64,000 nt of DNA from an uncultured Phocaeicola sp. (GTDB lineage Bacteria; Bacteroidota; Bacteroidia; Bacteroidales; Bacteroidaceae): assembly GCA_944320845.1 (NCBI GenBank), contig CALUJA010000009.1, positions 1-64,000 on the forward strand, read 5' to 3'. Below are positions 45,855 through 54,557 of this stretch, one piece after another (the first letter of the stretch is position 1; every line of letters begins with the position of its first letter). The notes beneath the pieces were generated by a model, which saw nothing but the letters and a program-made list of their open reading frames with translations, was not told the origin of the DNA and made no database searches. The position numbers and the translations under genes were made by a program.

Positions 45855-47198
45855 TTATTCTGTCAGCGTGCCGAGATTTCCGGACAGCTTCAGCAGCGTA
45901 AGCTGCGCCACATTGCACTGGCAGTGGGCTTGGACGCATGCCGCTTGCGCATCGCGCAGCCGCATCTCGTCTTGCAGCAGTTCAGTCATCGACGCCACGC
46001 CTTCCTTGTATTTTTCCTCGGTGATGTTGTACACGTCTTCTGCCTGCCGGTAGTTTTCTTGTTGGGTGCGAAAAACCTCAAGATTATGTTGCAGCTGGCG
46101 CGAGGCATCCACATAATCCTTGTCCAACTGCTTGCGGCGCTGCTCCAATGCAGTCTGCGTCTGCTGATAATCGTAGCGGAACTGGCGTACGCGCAACCGT
46201 TTGTCTCGTCCGTCGAAGACAGGAATGTGGACAGAAAGGGCCAGATAGGTATTTCCAAACCAGTTGTGCGTAGCTTGGTCTGTATGGAAAAAGTGGCGGA
46301 ACTTGTCTTGATAGCCTACGACCCCTAATCTTCCTCCCAACGAAAGGGAAGGAACGTATCCCGCCCGTACCGCCTTTATCTGCTGTCCTATCATCTTTTG
46401 CCGGGAAGAGAGCAAACGCAGTTCGGGAAGGGCCTCGCTGACGCCCGATACCTGGCGGAGTACGATTTCATCAGGCATAGGATTGACAGCAAAGGGGACA
46501 TCGGGAGAAAGGTCGAGCAAAAAGCGGAGCAGGTTCAGTTGTTGTTCGTGGAGGATGGCATATTGGTCGCGTTGCGCCGTCAGATTCTTCAGGTTAATCT
46601 GCACGCGGCTCAAATCCACTTCCAATACAACTCCTCCTTTATAAAGCTCTTCCGTAATCGCGCAAAGGTCTTCCATGCGCCGGATATTTTCATCCAAAAG
46701 GCGTCTTTGTTCCAAAGAGGCTTGTGCCAGATAATAAACGTTGCTTATCTGCACGGTCAGGTCTTCTGCCGCCTTCTCATAAGATACATTGCTCAGGTTT
46801 TGCACCGTTCGGGCCACTTTGGTGGCAGAAAGCACCGTTTGATTATAGAGCGGCATACTGAGATTAATGCCTGCACCCATAGTGTATTGCATGCTTTGTA
46901 CTTTGCTCCAGGTAGGATTGTCGGGGAAATCAGTGCCTAATGCGGCGGCGCTTGTCACGTTGGCAGGCTGCATCAGATAGTCCAGCATCTGGAAGTCGGC
47001 CGCCAATACGGGCAACAGGCGAGAACGGCTTTGCGTCAGCGCAGTCTTGCTTTTCATCATGTCGATACGGGCATTTTTCAACGAAAGATTGTTGCGGATA
47101 CCCGCCTGGATGCACTCTTTTAGCGAGAGGTTTCCCTGTTGTCCGTACAGAACGGACGAGCAGAGAATCGAAAGAAATAAGACGAATCGATGTTTCAT
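45855..47198 (-). CDS. TolC-family outer-membrane efflux protein
   Basis: A 447-residue outer-membrane factor: the signal peptide ends near YGQQ, and two long coiled-coil repeats (OEP domains, about 25-215 and 235-435) start LSLKECIQAGIRNNLSLKNAR, the family signature. It is the first gene of the minus-strand operon tolC-like, emrA-like, emrB-like, araC. It would form the outer-membrane exit duct for the MFS pump. Confidence 0.9.
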   Translation of the reverse strand: MKHRFVLFLSILCSSVLYGQQGNLSLKECIQAGIRNNLSLKNARIDMMKSKTALTQSRSRLLPVLAADFQMLDYLMQPANVTSAAALGTDFPDNPTWSKVQSMQYTMGAGINLSMPLYNQTVLSATKVARTVQNLSNVSYEKAAEDLTVQISNVYYLAQASLEQRRLLDENIRRMEDLCAITEELYKGGVVLEVDLSRVQINLKNLTAQRDQYAILHEQQLNLLRFLLDLSPDVPFAVNPMPDEIVLRQVSGVSEALPELRLLSSRQKMIGQQIKAVRAGYVPSLSLGGRLGVVGYQDKFRHFFHTDQATHNWFGNTYLALSVHIPVFDGRDKRLRVRQFRYDYQQTQTALEQRRKQLDKDYVDASRQLQHNLEVFRTQQENYRQAEDVYNITEEKYKEGVASMTELLQDEMRLRDAQAACVQAHCQCNVAQLTLLKLSGNLGTLTE

Positions 47199-47222
47199 AC
47201 GGCTTTAATTGTTTTTGTATGG

Positions 47223-47252
47223 CAAAGATATGCCGCTTCTTTAGGGATGAAA
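47223..47252 (-). promoter_or_regulatory. promoter of the efflux operon
   Basis: The minus strand reads TTTC (47249-47252), an 18-nt spacer and TATCTTTG (47223-47230), 25 bp before the tolC-like ATG. Confidence 0.6.
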
Positions 47253-47283
47253 AGTGCAACTTCCGGCAAGGATTGTGCAATTT
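47253..47283. promoter_or_regulatory. direct repeats, candidate AraC-type operator
   Basis: The hexamer gtgcaa occurs at 47254-47259 and 47275-47280, exactly 21 bp apart (two helical turns), with similar flanks (ct or tt following). It lies just upstream of the efflux promoter, in the divergent space shared with the araC gene. AraC-family monomers typically bind such spaced direct repeats. Confidence 0.4.
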
Positions 47284-47385
47284 CAACGATATTCCACTAA
47301 AAATAGCACAGAGAACACGGCGGTTTTAGATTCTATTCATTAATTTACATCCTGAATACAAACAGAAAGAAGGAGGACGACAGCC

Positions 47386-48222
47386 ATGAATGACCCGTTA
47401 TACAAGACATATGGCATTGACGAACTGTATGCCAATTACGGAACTATTTCGCTTGAAAAATGCGGTATTGCCTTATGCCGGCGGGGGAATGTGGATATCC
47501 TGATGAACAGCCGCAGCTATCACATAGAGAAAGGAGGGCTTTGTCTGTACACGCCTTATACTTTCATACGCATTGTGCGGCGTAGCGACGATTTTGACGG
47601 TTATTTGATGGAGGCAGACCTGAGTGTGCTGGCTGCGGGACTGTCGCAGATTCCGGTGATGGACCGTCTTTTCATCCGCAATCATCCGTGTATCCAGCTG
47701 ATGCCGGAGCAATGTCGCCGTGTCGGGCAGATGACGCACATATTGGATTCCCGGCATGAACGGATGTTGCAGGCTACTTCCTCTCGGTCTGTCAGGCTGC
47801 TCCGGTCGGCGATGCAGAATTTGCTGCAAGCTTTCCTGCTTGAACTGATGGAAATCTATTTCAACGCTTTCCCCGTGGAGGAATCGCAGCAGAATCGGGA
47901 AGAAAGGATATTCAATGCCTTCCTTATGTCGGTACATCGCCACTGCGACAAAGAACGGTCGGTGATGTTTTATGCCAACGAACAGCACTTTTCTCCCAAT
48001 TATCTGTCCGCGGTCATTAGGGCAAAGTCCGGGCGTACGGCCATCCAGTGGATAGAAACCATTACGCTAATTCATGCGCAACACTATTTGGCATCCACGG
48101 AATTGAGTGTGAAGGAAGTGGCTGAAAGGTTGAATTTCCCGGACCAATCCACTTTCGGACGCTATTTTAAGAGACATTGCGGAATGTCTCCCAAGATGTA
48201 CCGCAAAAGCATGGGGGAATAG
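47386..48222 (+). CDS. AraC-family transcriptional regulator
   Basis: A 278-residue regulator divergent from the efflux operon. The N-terminal part (about 1-150) is a ligand-binding cupin-like domain (CRRGNVDILMNSRSYHIEKGG, LCLYTPYTFIRI). The C-terminal AraC domain has two helix-turn-helices (YANEQHFSPNYLSAVIRAKSG and SVKEVAERLNFPDQSTFGRYF). Likely a sensor that activates the efflux operon. The intergenic space holds candidate direct-repeat operators. Confidence 0.88.
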   Translation: MNDPLYKTYGIDELYANYGTISLEKCGIALCRRGNVDILMNSRSYHIEKGGLCLYTPYTFIRIVRRSDDFDGYLMEADLSVLAAGLSQIPVMDRLFIRNHPCIQLMPEQCRRVGQMTHILDSRHERMLQATSSRSVRLLRSAMQNLLQAFLLELMEIYFNAFPVEESQQNREERIFNAFLMSVHRHCDKERSVMFYANEQHFSPNYLSAVIRAKSGRTAIQWIETITLIHAQHYLASTELSVKEVAERLNFPDQSTFGRYFKRHCGMSPKMYRKSMGE

Positions 48223-48264
48223 AGGCTTTATATCCGATGATTTCCCGGGATTATGGGGCAGAAT

Positions 48265-48329
48265 AAAAAAAGGGAATCTTCCCAGATTCCCAATCTTCAT
48301 TAACCTTAAATCTAATACCATGAAAAACA
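48265..48329 (-). ncRNA. candidate small RNA (about 65 nt)
   Basis: On the minus strand a perfect -7 box TATCTTTG (48335-48342) is followed, after an unstructured leader of about 38 nt, by a terminator: 8-bp stem gggaatct/agattccc (48272-48279 with 48284-48291), tetraloop and seven U (48265-48271). No minus-strand gene needs this terminator, so promoter plus terminator define a short autonomous transcript. The -33 TTTG (48358-48361) is only 15 nt from the -7 box. No Rfam family is claimed. Confidence 0.5.
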
Positions 48330-48334
48330 CGATG

Positions 48335-48342
48335 CAAAGATA
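48335..48342 (-). promoter_or_regulatory. -7 box of the candidate small RNA
   Basis: The minus strand reads TATCTTTG; the expected start is near 48329. The rest of the 432-bp space between 48223 and 48654 shows no further gene apart from this element and the SLBB gene promoter. Confidence 0.45.
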
Positions 48343-48573
48343 TGGATTTTATGTTATCAAACATGGTTATCGTGCAAAAATTCGCTTTTAATTAACATTA
48401 TTTATATTTATAACCGCCTTTGGGGCTTTGATGAAGCAGTCGGTTTGTCTTTGAAAAACAAATTATAGCCTGAGAAAACAGATTTTTTATGGCATCAGAA
48501 AACGGCCTCGGAGGCATCAATCTCAAAAGAATGATAATATATGACAACGGGAATATAAAAACAGCCCTTTTCT

Positions 48574-48604
48574 TTTGCCGTTCCTCAGTAAAAATCTATC
48601 TTTG
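48574..48604 (+). promoter_or_regulatory. promoter of the polysaccharide export gene
   Basis: TTTG (48574-48577), a 19-nt spacer and TATCTTTG (48597-48604): a full consensus Bacteroides promoter, 50 bp before the ATG. Confidence 0.8.
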
Positions 48605-48654
48605 CAAAATAAATTTAGAGAGTAAACAGATTTAATAAGACTTATTGGACAATT

Positions 48655-51114
48655 ATGATGAAACGGTTCCTGAAAATTGCTTTTTCCTTGATGCTATTGG
48701 CGAATGCCTTGTCGGTTTCGGCGCAAAGTATGACTGATACCCAAGTTTTAGAGTATGTAAAGCAGGCCATGCAGCAGGGAATGGGGCAGGAAGAGATAGC
48801 AGTACAGCTGTTGAGTCGGGGGGTGACGGAAGAACAAGCCTTGCGAGTGAAAGAGATGTACCAGCAGCAGATGGGGACGACAGCGACAAGCAGCGAAAGC
48901 GAATCGGTCATTTCGACAAGCCGCCTGCGGCAAATACAGGAAAAAGCCCAGAAAGAAAATGCCGTACAGCTGGGAACAAATGTTTCTTTGTCTTCATCCG
49001 GCCAGACAAACAACGGCGTAGTCAATCTTCTCGGCGATACGCTGAGCTTTAGAAGGTATAATCCGGAAAATGAGGTGTTCGGGCGGAACATTTTCAATAC
49101 CGCCAGCCTGACTTTTGAACCTAACATTAACCTCGCCACCCCCGAGAATTACCGGTTGGGGCCGGGAGACGAAATCATTATAGATATATGGGGAGCCAGC
49201 CAGAACACAATCAAGCAGGAGATTTCTCCCGACGGATTCATCAACATTCCTAATCTGGGACTGGTTTATCTGGGCAACAAAACGATGAAGGAAGCCGATG
49301 GACTGCTGAAGGAGGAACTGCGCAAGATATACGCTGATAGTGGCAATAGCATAAAAGTGACCTTAGGAAATATCCGGACGATACAGGTAAACGTGATGGG
49401 AGAAGTCATGTTTCCGGGCACTTATACACTGTCTTCTTTCTCTACGGTCTTTCATGCCCTTTACAGTGCCGGCGGCGTAAGTCCCATCGGTAGCTTGCGA
49501 AACGTAAAAGTGGCCCGTGGAGGGAGTGTTGTCGCTACGCTCGATGTGTACGAATATATAATGAAAGGAAAAATTGAAGATGACATCTGCCTGCAGGAAG
49601 GGGATGTAATCATTGTTCCGGCATATGAAGCGTTGGTCAAGATTACGGGCAAAGTAAAGCGTCCGATGCGGTATGAGATGAAAAAGAACGAGTCGGTGGG
49701 CACTTTGCTTGCATATGCGGGGGGCTTTGCATCCGATGCATACAAAAAGACTTTGCGGGTAATCCGCCAGGATGGCAGTGAGTATTCTGTGGCGACTGTC
49801 GATGAAAACAATTATACCAACTTTCAGGTTCAGGATGGGGATGCGGTCACCGTCGATCCGATTCTCGACCGGTATACAAACAGACTGGAGATAAAGGGAG
49901 CTGTCTACCGTCCGGGAATTTATCAGCTCAGTGGAAATCTGAATACGGTACGCCAGTTGGTGGAGAAGGCCGACGGACTGCTGGGCGAAGCCTTTACGGC
50001 ACGTGCGGTTCTTTATCGTGAACGGGAGAATCTGACGCGTGAAGTCCAGCCGGTGGATGTCGTGGGAATATTGAACGGTACGGTTCCCGATATCGCGTTG
50101 CGCAAGAATGACATACTTTACATTCCCAGTATCCATGATTTGCAGGATTGGGGGAAAGTTACCATCTCGGGAGAAATAAACAAGCCCGGAGAATATACTT
50201 ATGCCGACAATATGACTCTGGAAGATTTGGTCATCACGGCAGGCGGACTGAAGGAGGCCGCTTCGATAGTGCGTGTGGATATCGCCCGCCGCATTCGTGA
50301 CCCCAAGAGTACGACGGAGTCAGAAACGACGGGGGAGAATTATTCATTTGCATTGAAAGATGGATTTGTCATCGACGGTCAGCCTGGTTTTGTACTTCAG
50401 CCGTATGATCAGGTGATAGTGCGCCGCAGCCCGAGCTACAGTGAGCAGGTAAACGTGACGGTAAACGGTGAAGTGCTTTACAGCGGACAATATAATCTGC
50501 GGACTAAGAACGAGCGTCTGAGCAGCGTTATCGAGCGGGCCGGCGGAGTGAGCAAGTTCGCCTATGTGCGCGGCGCGAAGCTGACGCGTGTTGCCAATGC
50601 CGAAGAGCTGAAACGGATGGAGGATGCCATCAGGATGATTCGGAAAGAAATCGGTGATGCGGTGGCAACATCGATGGGACTGACGGTTGACAGCACTTTT
50701 ACGGTAGGAATCGATTTGGAGGCGGCATTGGCCAATCCTGGCAGTGACGCGGACATCGTTTTGCGCGAAGGGGATGTCATCAATGTGCCAGAGTATAATA
50801 ATACGGTAAAGATTAGCGGTGCGGTGATGATGCCCAATACGGTGTCTTTCCTGCAAGGCAAGAAAGTCAGCTATTACCTGAGCCAGGCCGGAGGATATTC
50901 GTCGCAAGCCAAGAAGAGCAAGAAGTTCATCATTTATATGAACGGGCAGGTTGCAGAAGTGAAAGGCAGTGGCAAGAAGCAGATAGAACCCGGATGCGAG
51001 ATTGTAGTGCCAAACAAGACCCGCAAGTTTAACTTTGCCACTATGATGTCGAATGCAACATCGTTTGCTTCACTGGCCACGATGGTTGCCTCACTGGCTA
51101 ACCTGCTGAAGTGA
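48655..51114 (+). CDS. outer-membrane polysaccharide export protein with multiple SLBB domains (Wza-like)
   Basis: An 819-residue exported protein: signal peptide (1-24), a Gln/Ser-rich N-terminal helical part, a Poly_export domain (about 165-245, YRLGPGDEIIIDIWG, DGFINIPNLGLVYLG), then at least five SLBB units (for example VNVMGEVMFPGTYTL, VKITGKVKRPMRYEM, LEIKGAVYRPGIYQL, VTISGEINKPGEYTY, VTVNGEVLYSGQYNL, VKISGAVMMPNTVSF) and a hydrophobic C-terminal segment. It is far longer than E. coli Wza (about 380 aa) but typical of Bacteroidetes. It likely forms an outer-membrane exit channel for exopolysaccharide. A second Met directly follows the first. Confidence 0.92.
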   Translation: MMKRFLKIAFSLMLLANALSVSAQSMTDTQVLEYVKQAMQQGMGQEEIAVQLLSRGVTEEQALRVKEMYQQQMGTTATSSESESVISTSRLRQIQEKAQKENAVQLGTNVSLSSSGQTNNGVVNLLGDTLSFRRYNPENEVFGRNIFNTASLTFEPNINLATPENYRLGPGDEIIIDIWGASQNTIKQEISPDGFINIPNLGLVYLGNKTMKEADGLLKEELRKIYADSGNSIKVTLGNIRTIQVNVMGEVMFPGTYTLSSFSTVFHALYSAGGVSPIGSLRNVKVARGGSVVATLDVYEYIMKGKIEDDICLQEGDVIIVPAYEALVKITGKVKRPMRYEMKKNESVGTLLAYAGGFASDAYKKTLRVIRQDGSEYSVATVDENNYTNFQVQDGDAVTVDPILDRYTNRLEIKGAVYRPGIYQLSGNLNTVRQLVEKADGLLGEAFTARAVLYRERENLTREVQPVDVVGILNGTVPDIALRKNDILYIPSIHDLQDWGKVTISGEINKPGEYTYADNMTLEDLVITAGGLKEAASIVRVDIARRIRDPKSTTESETTGENYSFALKDGFVIDGQPGFVLQPYDQVIVRRSPSYSEQVNVTVNGEVLYSGQYNLRTKNERLSSVIERAGGVSKFAYVRGAKLTRVANAEELKRMEDAIRMIRKEIGDAVATSMGLTVDSTFTVGIDLEAALANPGSDADIVLREGDVINVPEYNNTVKISGAVMMPNTVSFLQGKKVSYYLSQAGGYSSQAKKSKKFIIYMNGQVAEVKGSGKKQIEPGCEIVVPNKTRKFNFATMMSNATSFASLATMVASLANLLK

Positions 51115-51137
51115 CGGCTTTAGAGGGACAGCATACT

Positions 51138-51172
51138 AAACTTCCGCTAAGTTTTTTATGGCGGAAGTTTTT
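51138..51172 (+). terminator. terminator of the SLBB gene
   Basis: A 10-bp stem aaacttccgc/gcggaagttt (51138-51147 with 51161-51170) runs into T. Confidence 0.8.
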
Positions 51173-51236
51173 GTATAAAAGACTTGTCAAATCGTTTAAT
51201 TTCTTGCTAATTGCACAAAATAAGTGGATTTTATAT

Positions 51237-51266
51237 TTTGTAATATAGGAAATAGAACTACCTTTA
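51237..51266 (+). promoter_or_regulatory. candidate promoter of the WecA-like gene
   Basis: TTTG (51237-51240), an 18-nt spacer and TACCTTTA (51259-51266), one base from TAnnTTTG, 59 bp before the ATG. Confidence 0.45.
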
Positions 51267-51325
51267 TCTTCAAAATAAATTTTGGCTAACAGAAAAATAA
51301 AATATCATTAGTTGAAGCTTGCGGT

Positions 51326-52432
51326 ATGGAGAATCTTTATATAATTATTGCGGCATTTGTTGTGGCTGTCACATTAGGGAGGATTATCATTCCCAATATC
51401 CTGATTATATCTTTGCGCAAACGGCTTTTCGACGAGCCCGATGCACGGAAAATACATAAACGGCCCGTCCCTCGTCTGGGAGGTGTCACTTTTTTCCCGG
51501 TGATAGTATGTACGATGTGCGCTTTTACGGCAGTCCGTCTGCTGAGCGGGCAATATCTGACCGAGTTGTCCAGTCTCCGTACGATTTGTGAACTGTTGTT
51601 CCTGGTTTCCGGCCTGACCTTGCTTTACATTGTCGGCATCGCAGACGACCTGGTGGGAGTGCGATACCGCAAGAAATTCGTGGTGCAAATCATTTCGGCA
51701 GCTATGTTTCCGGTGGCCGGGCTCTATATCAACAACTTTTATGGTCTGTTCGGCATCTATGGAATCAACCCGTCAGTCGGCATTTTGTTCACGATGCTGC
51801 TGATTGTATTCATAACCAACGCCATCAATCTGATAGATGGAATCGACGGTCTTGCCTCGGGCTTGAGCATGGTTGCCTTGGTGATTTTCGGAGTTATATT
51901 CGTCCATTACCAATATTGGATATATGCATTGCTGGCGTTTGTATGTGTCGGCGTCATCATACCGTTCTTTTCTTATAATGTGTTTGGCGATGCCAACCGG
52001 GGGAGAAAGATATTTATGGGCGATACAGGAAGCCTCACATTAGGATATATCCTAAGCTTCTTTGTCATCAAGTATTGTATGTACGAGCCGGGAAACGTAA
52101 TGCAAATGGACAGCAGCCCTGTGCTGGTGGCGTTTAGCGTGCTGATGGTGCCGTGTTTGGATGTGGTGCGCGTGGTTTTGCGCCGTGCCCGCAACAGAAA
52201 GCCGTTGTTTCTTCCCGACAAGACTCACATACACCATAAATTTTTGGCCATGGGATTTTCTCCCCGGAAAGCGCTTGTAACCATTCAGTTGATGTCGGCT
52301 TGTTTCTGTGCGTTCACCATGACAGCCATCCATTATATGAACAATACGTTGGTTTTTGTCATAGATGTTCTGGTCTGGACGGGGTTGAATGTCTGGTTTG
52401 ACAAGATTATCAGTCGGCGTGAGAAGTTATAA
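51326..52432 (+). CDS. undecaprenyl-phosphate sugar-1-phosphate transferase (WecA/TagO/MraY family)
   Basis: A 368-residue membrane enzyme with about ten helices. Diagnostic motifs: KIHKRPVPRLGG, the catalytic ADD in VGIADDLVGVRYRKK, NAINLIDGIDGLASG, FMGDTGSLTLG and DKTHIHHKF. It transfers GlcNAc-1-P (or a related sugar-P) from UDP-sugar to undecaprenyl phosphate, the first step of O-antigen, capsule or other glycan assembly. It fits the neighbouring export protein and sugar mutase. It differs from MraY by the WecA/TagO-type HIHH motif. Confidence 0.9.
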   Translation: MENLYIIIAAFVVAVTLGRIIIPNILIISLRKRLFDEPDARKIHKRPVPRLGGVTFFPVIVCTMCAFTAVRLLSGQYLTELSSLRTICELLFLVSGLTLLYIVGIADDLVGVRYRKKFVVQIISAAMFPVAGLYINNFYGLFGIYGINPSVGILFTMLLIVFITNAINLIDGIDGLASGLSMVALVIFGVIFVHYQYWIYALLAFVCVGVIIPFFSYNVFGDANRGRKIFMGDTGSLTLGYILSFFVIKYCMYEPGNVMQMDSSPVLVAFSVLMVPCLDVVRVVLRRARNRKPLFLPDKTHIHHKFLAMGFSPRKALVTIQLMSACFCAFTMTAIHYMNNTLVFVIDVLVWTGLNVWFDKIISRREKL

Positions 52433-52476
52433 TCAAAAAATATTCCCAGTTTTTAGGAATATTAATCAGAATCTTT

Positions 52477-52484
52477 TATTTTTG
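52477..52484 (+). promoter_or_regulatory. -7 promoter box of the phosphohexomutase gene
   Basis: TATTTTTG, a perfect TAnnTTTG, is 36 bp before the ATG at 52521. No clear -33 box. Confidence 0.5.
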
Positions 52485-52520
52485 TCTTATTAAAAGAATC
52501 TAATTTTAAAAGACGAAATC

Positions 52521-54263
52521 ATGGAAAACGAATTGATCAAACTTTGCACAGAGAAAGCACAGAAATGGTTAACGCCGGCTTATGATGCCGAGACTCAGGC
52601 AGAAGTAAAGAAAATGCTGGACAATCCGGACAAGACAGAGCTGATAGATGCTTTTTATAAGGATTTGGAATTCGGAACAGGCGGTCTGCGCGGCATTATG
52701 GGCGCAGGAACCAACCGCATGAACATTTATACTGTAGGGGCGGCCACTCAGGGCCTGGCCAATTACCTGAACAAATGCTTTGCAGGGAAAAAGGATATCG
52801 CAGTGGTGGTAGGTCACGACTGCCGGAACAACAGCCGCAAGTTCGCTGAAATATCTGCAAACATTTTCTCGGCCAATGGCATCAAGGTCTATTTGTTTGA
52901 TGATATGCGTCCTACACCGGAGATGTCGTTTGCCATACGCTATTTGGGATGCCAGAGCGGCATTAACATAACGGCTTCTCACAACCCGAAAGAATACAAC
53001 GGATACAAGGCATATTGGGATGATGGCGCTCAAGTATTGGCTCCGCACGATACCGGAATCATCGATGAAGTTAACAAAATCACTTCTGTTGAGTCTATCA
53101 AATTCGACGGGAACAAGGATTTGATTCAGATTATCGGCAAGGAAATAGACGATGAATACTTGCGCCAGGTACATACCATATCAATCGACCCGGAAGTAAT
53201 CAAGCGTCAGAAAGACTTGAAGATTGTCTATACTCCTATTCACGGGACAGGAATGATGCTGATTCCCCAGTCGCTGAAGATATGGGGATTTGAAAACGTG
53301 CATTGTGTCCCCGAACAGATGGTGAAGAGTGGGGACTTCCCGACAGTTGTATCTCCCAATCCGGAGAATGCAGAGGCTTTGTCTATGGCGATTGCCTTGG
53401 CCAAGAGCATTGATGCCGATATAGTGATGGCTTCTGACCCTGACGCCGACCGTGTGGGCATGGCATGTAAGGACAGTAAAGGGGAGTGGGTGCTGATTAA
53501 CGGCAACCAAACCTGTCTTATATTCCTGTATTACATCATCAAGAACCGCATTGCGATGGGTAAGATGAAGGGCAATGAGTTTATTGTCAAGACCATCGTG
53601 ACGACGGAACTGATTAAGGCTGTGGCAGACAAGAACCATATTGAGATGTATGACTGCTATACGGGCTTTAAGTGGATTGCTCGTCAGATACGCCTGAATG
53701 AAGGAATCAAGCAATATATTGGTGGAGGAGAAGAGAGCTATGGCTTCCTGGCAGAAGACTTTGTCCGCGACAAGGATGCCGTATCGGCCTGCTCGCTTTT
53801 GGCCGAGATTTGCGCTTGGGCCAAGGATCAGGGCAAGACTTTGTATGATGTCTTGATGGATATTTACGTGGAATACGGATTTTCTAAAGAGGTCACCGTA
53901 AATGTTGTGAAGCCGGGAAAGACCGGAGCCGATGAGATAAAAGCGATGATGGACAATTTCCGCGCCTGTCCGCCTAAGGAACTGGGAGGTTCTGAAGTAG
54001 TGTTGGTAAAAGATTACAAGACATTGAAGGCTACAGACAATAAGGGAAATGTAACCGAGCTTGATATGCCGGAATCTTCGAACGTGTTGCAATTCTTTAC
54101 GGCCGATGGTACAAAAGTTTCGGTACGCCCGTCAGGCACTGAGCCTAAAATTAAATTCTACATGGAAATCAAGGGAGAAATGCAATGCCCGAAATGCTAT
54201 GTGGGGGCAACTGCAGATGCAACCGAGAAGATTGAACTGGTAAAGAAGTCTTTAGGCATTTAA
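52521..54263 (+). CDS. phosphoglucomutase/phosphomannomutase (alpha-D-phosphohexomutase)
   Basis: A 580-residue cytosolic enzyme interconverting hexose-1- and hexose-6-phosphates. The phosphoserine is Ser153 in TASHNPKEYNG, the Mg2+ loop is DPDADRVG, the sugar loop GGGEESYG and the phosphate loop VRPSGTEPKIKFY. Its length and start (LGTGGLRGIMG-like: FGTGGLRGIMGAGTNRMN) put it with PgcA-type mutases of about 580 aa. It provides precursors for glycan synthesis and glycogen. A very strong terminator follows. Confidence 0.93.
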   Translation: MENELIKLCTEKAQKWLTPAYDAETQAEVKKMLDNPDKTELIDAFYKDLEFGTGGLRGIMGAGTNRMNIYTVGAATQGLANYLNKCFAGKKDIAVVVGHDCRNNSRKFAEISANIFSANGIKVYLFDDMRPTPEMSFAIRYLGCQSGINITASHNPKEYNGYKAYWDDGAQVLAPHDTGIIDEVNKITSVESIKFDGNKDLIQIIGKEIDDEYLRQVHTISIDPEVIKRQKDLKIVYTPIHGTGMMLIPQSLKIWGFENVHCVPEQMVKSGDFPTVVSPNPENAEALSMAIALAKSIDADIVMASDPDADRVGMACKDSKGEWVLINGNQTCLIFLYYIIKNRIAMGKMKGNEFIVKTIVTTELIKAVADKNHIEMYDCYTGFKWIARQIRLNEGIKQYIGGGEESYGFLAEDFVRDKDAVSACSLLAEICAWAKDQGKTLYDVLMDIYVEYGFSKEVTVNVVKPGKTGADEIKAMMDNFRACPPKELGGSEVVLVKDYKTLKATDNKGNVTELDMPESSNVLQFFTADGTKVSVRPSGTEPKIKFYMEIKGEMQCPKCYVGATADATEKIELVKKSLGI

Positions 54264-54290
54264 AAAGAGAAGACCGGTTCTGATACGGAA

Positions 54291-54363
54291 GCCGTAGCTT
54301 TCCGCAGAAAATCATACTTCGTGCCATGAAGTGTGAAAGGCTGCGGAAGGTTGCGGCTTTTTT
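54291..54363 (+). terminator. long nested terminator after the phosphohexomutase gene
   Basis: A 17-bp outer stem (54291-54307 with 54341-54357, several G-U pairs) encloses a second 9-bp hairpin (54312-54320 with 54328-54336), and six T follow (54358-54363). Confidence 0.88.
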
Positions 54364-54531
54364 GTCAGGAGCTTAAATATGTATTTCCGTATCCGGAAAT
54401 TTTTTCTGTCCTGTCGGCCTGCGCTATTGTATGGTTCATAACTCTGTCTGAAATGTCGGACGGGCAAGGCAGACCGGATGATTTTTCTTTTAAAAAATGT
54501 TTCAGCCAGCCGGGATTTGTTGAAAAATTAT

Positions 54532-54539
54532 TATCTTTG
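54532..54539 (+). promoter_or_regulatory. -7 promoter box of the Nif3-family gene
   Basis: TATCTTTG, a perfect box, lies 18 bp before the ATG at 54558. It rules out the upstream in-frame start at 54333, which would place the start codon inside the previous terminator. Confidence 0.6.
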
Positions 54540-54557
54540 TGCAAATTTTCGCGGATT

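Noticed and set aside
48320-48391. 23-codon plus-strand frame starting MKNTMQRYGF
   Set aside because: It lies over the antisense small RNA promoter; the same bases are better explained by the minus-strand -7 box. No ribosome site or homologue evidence.
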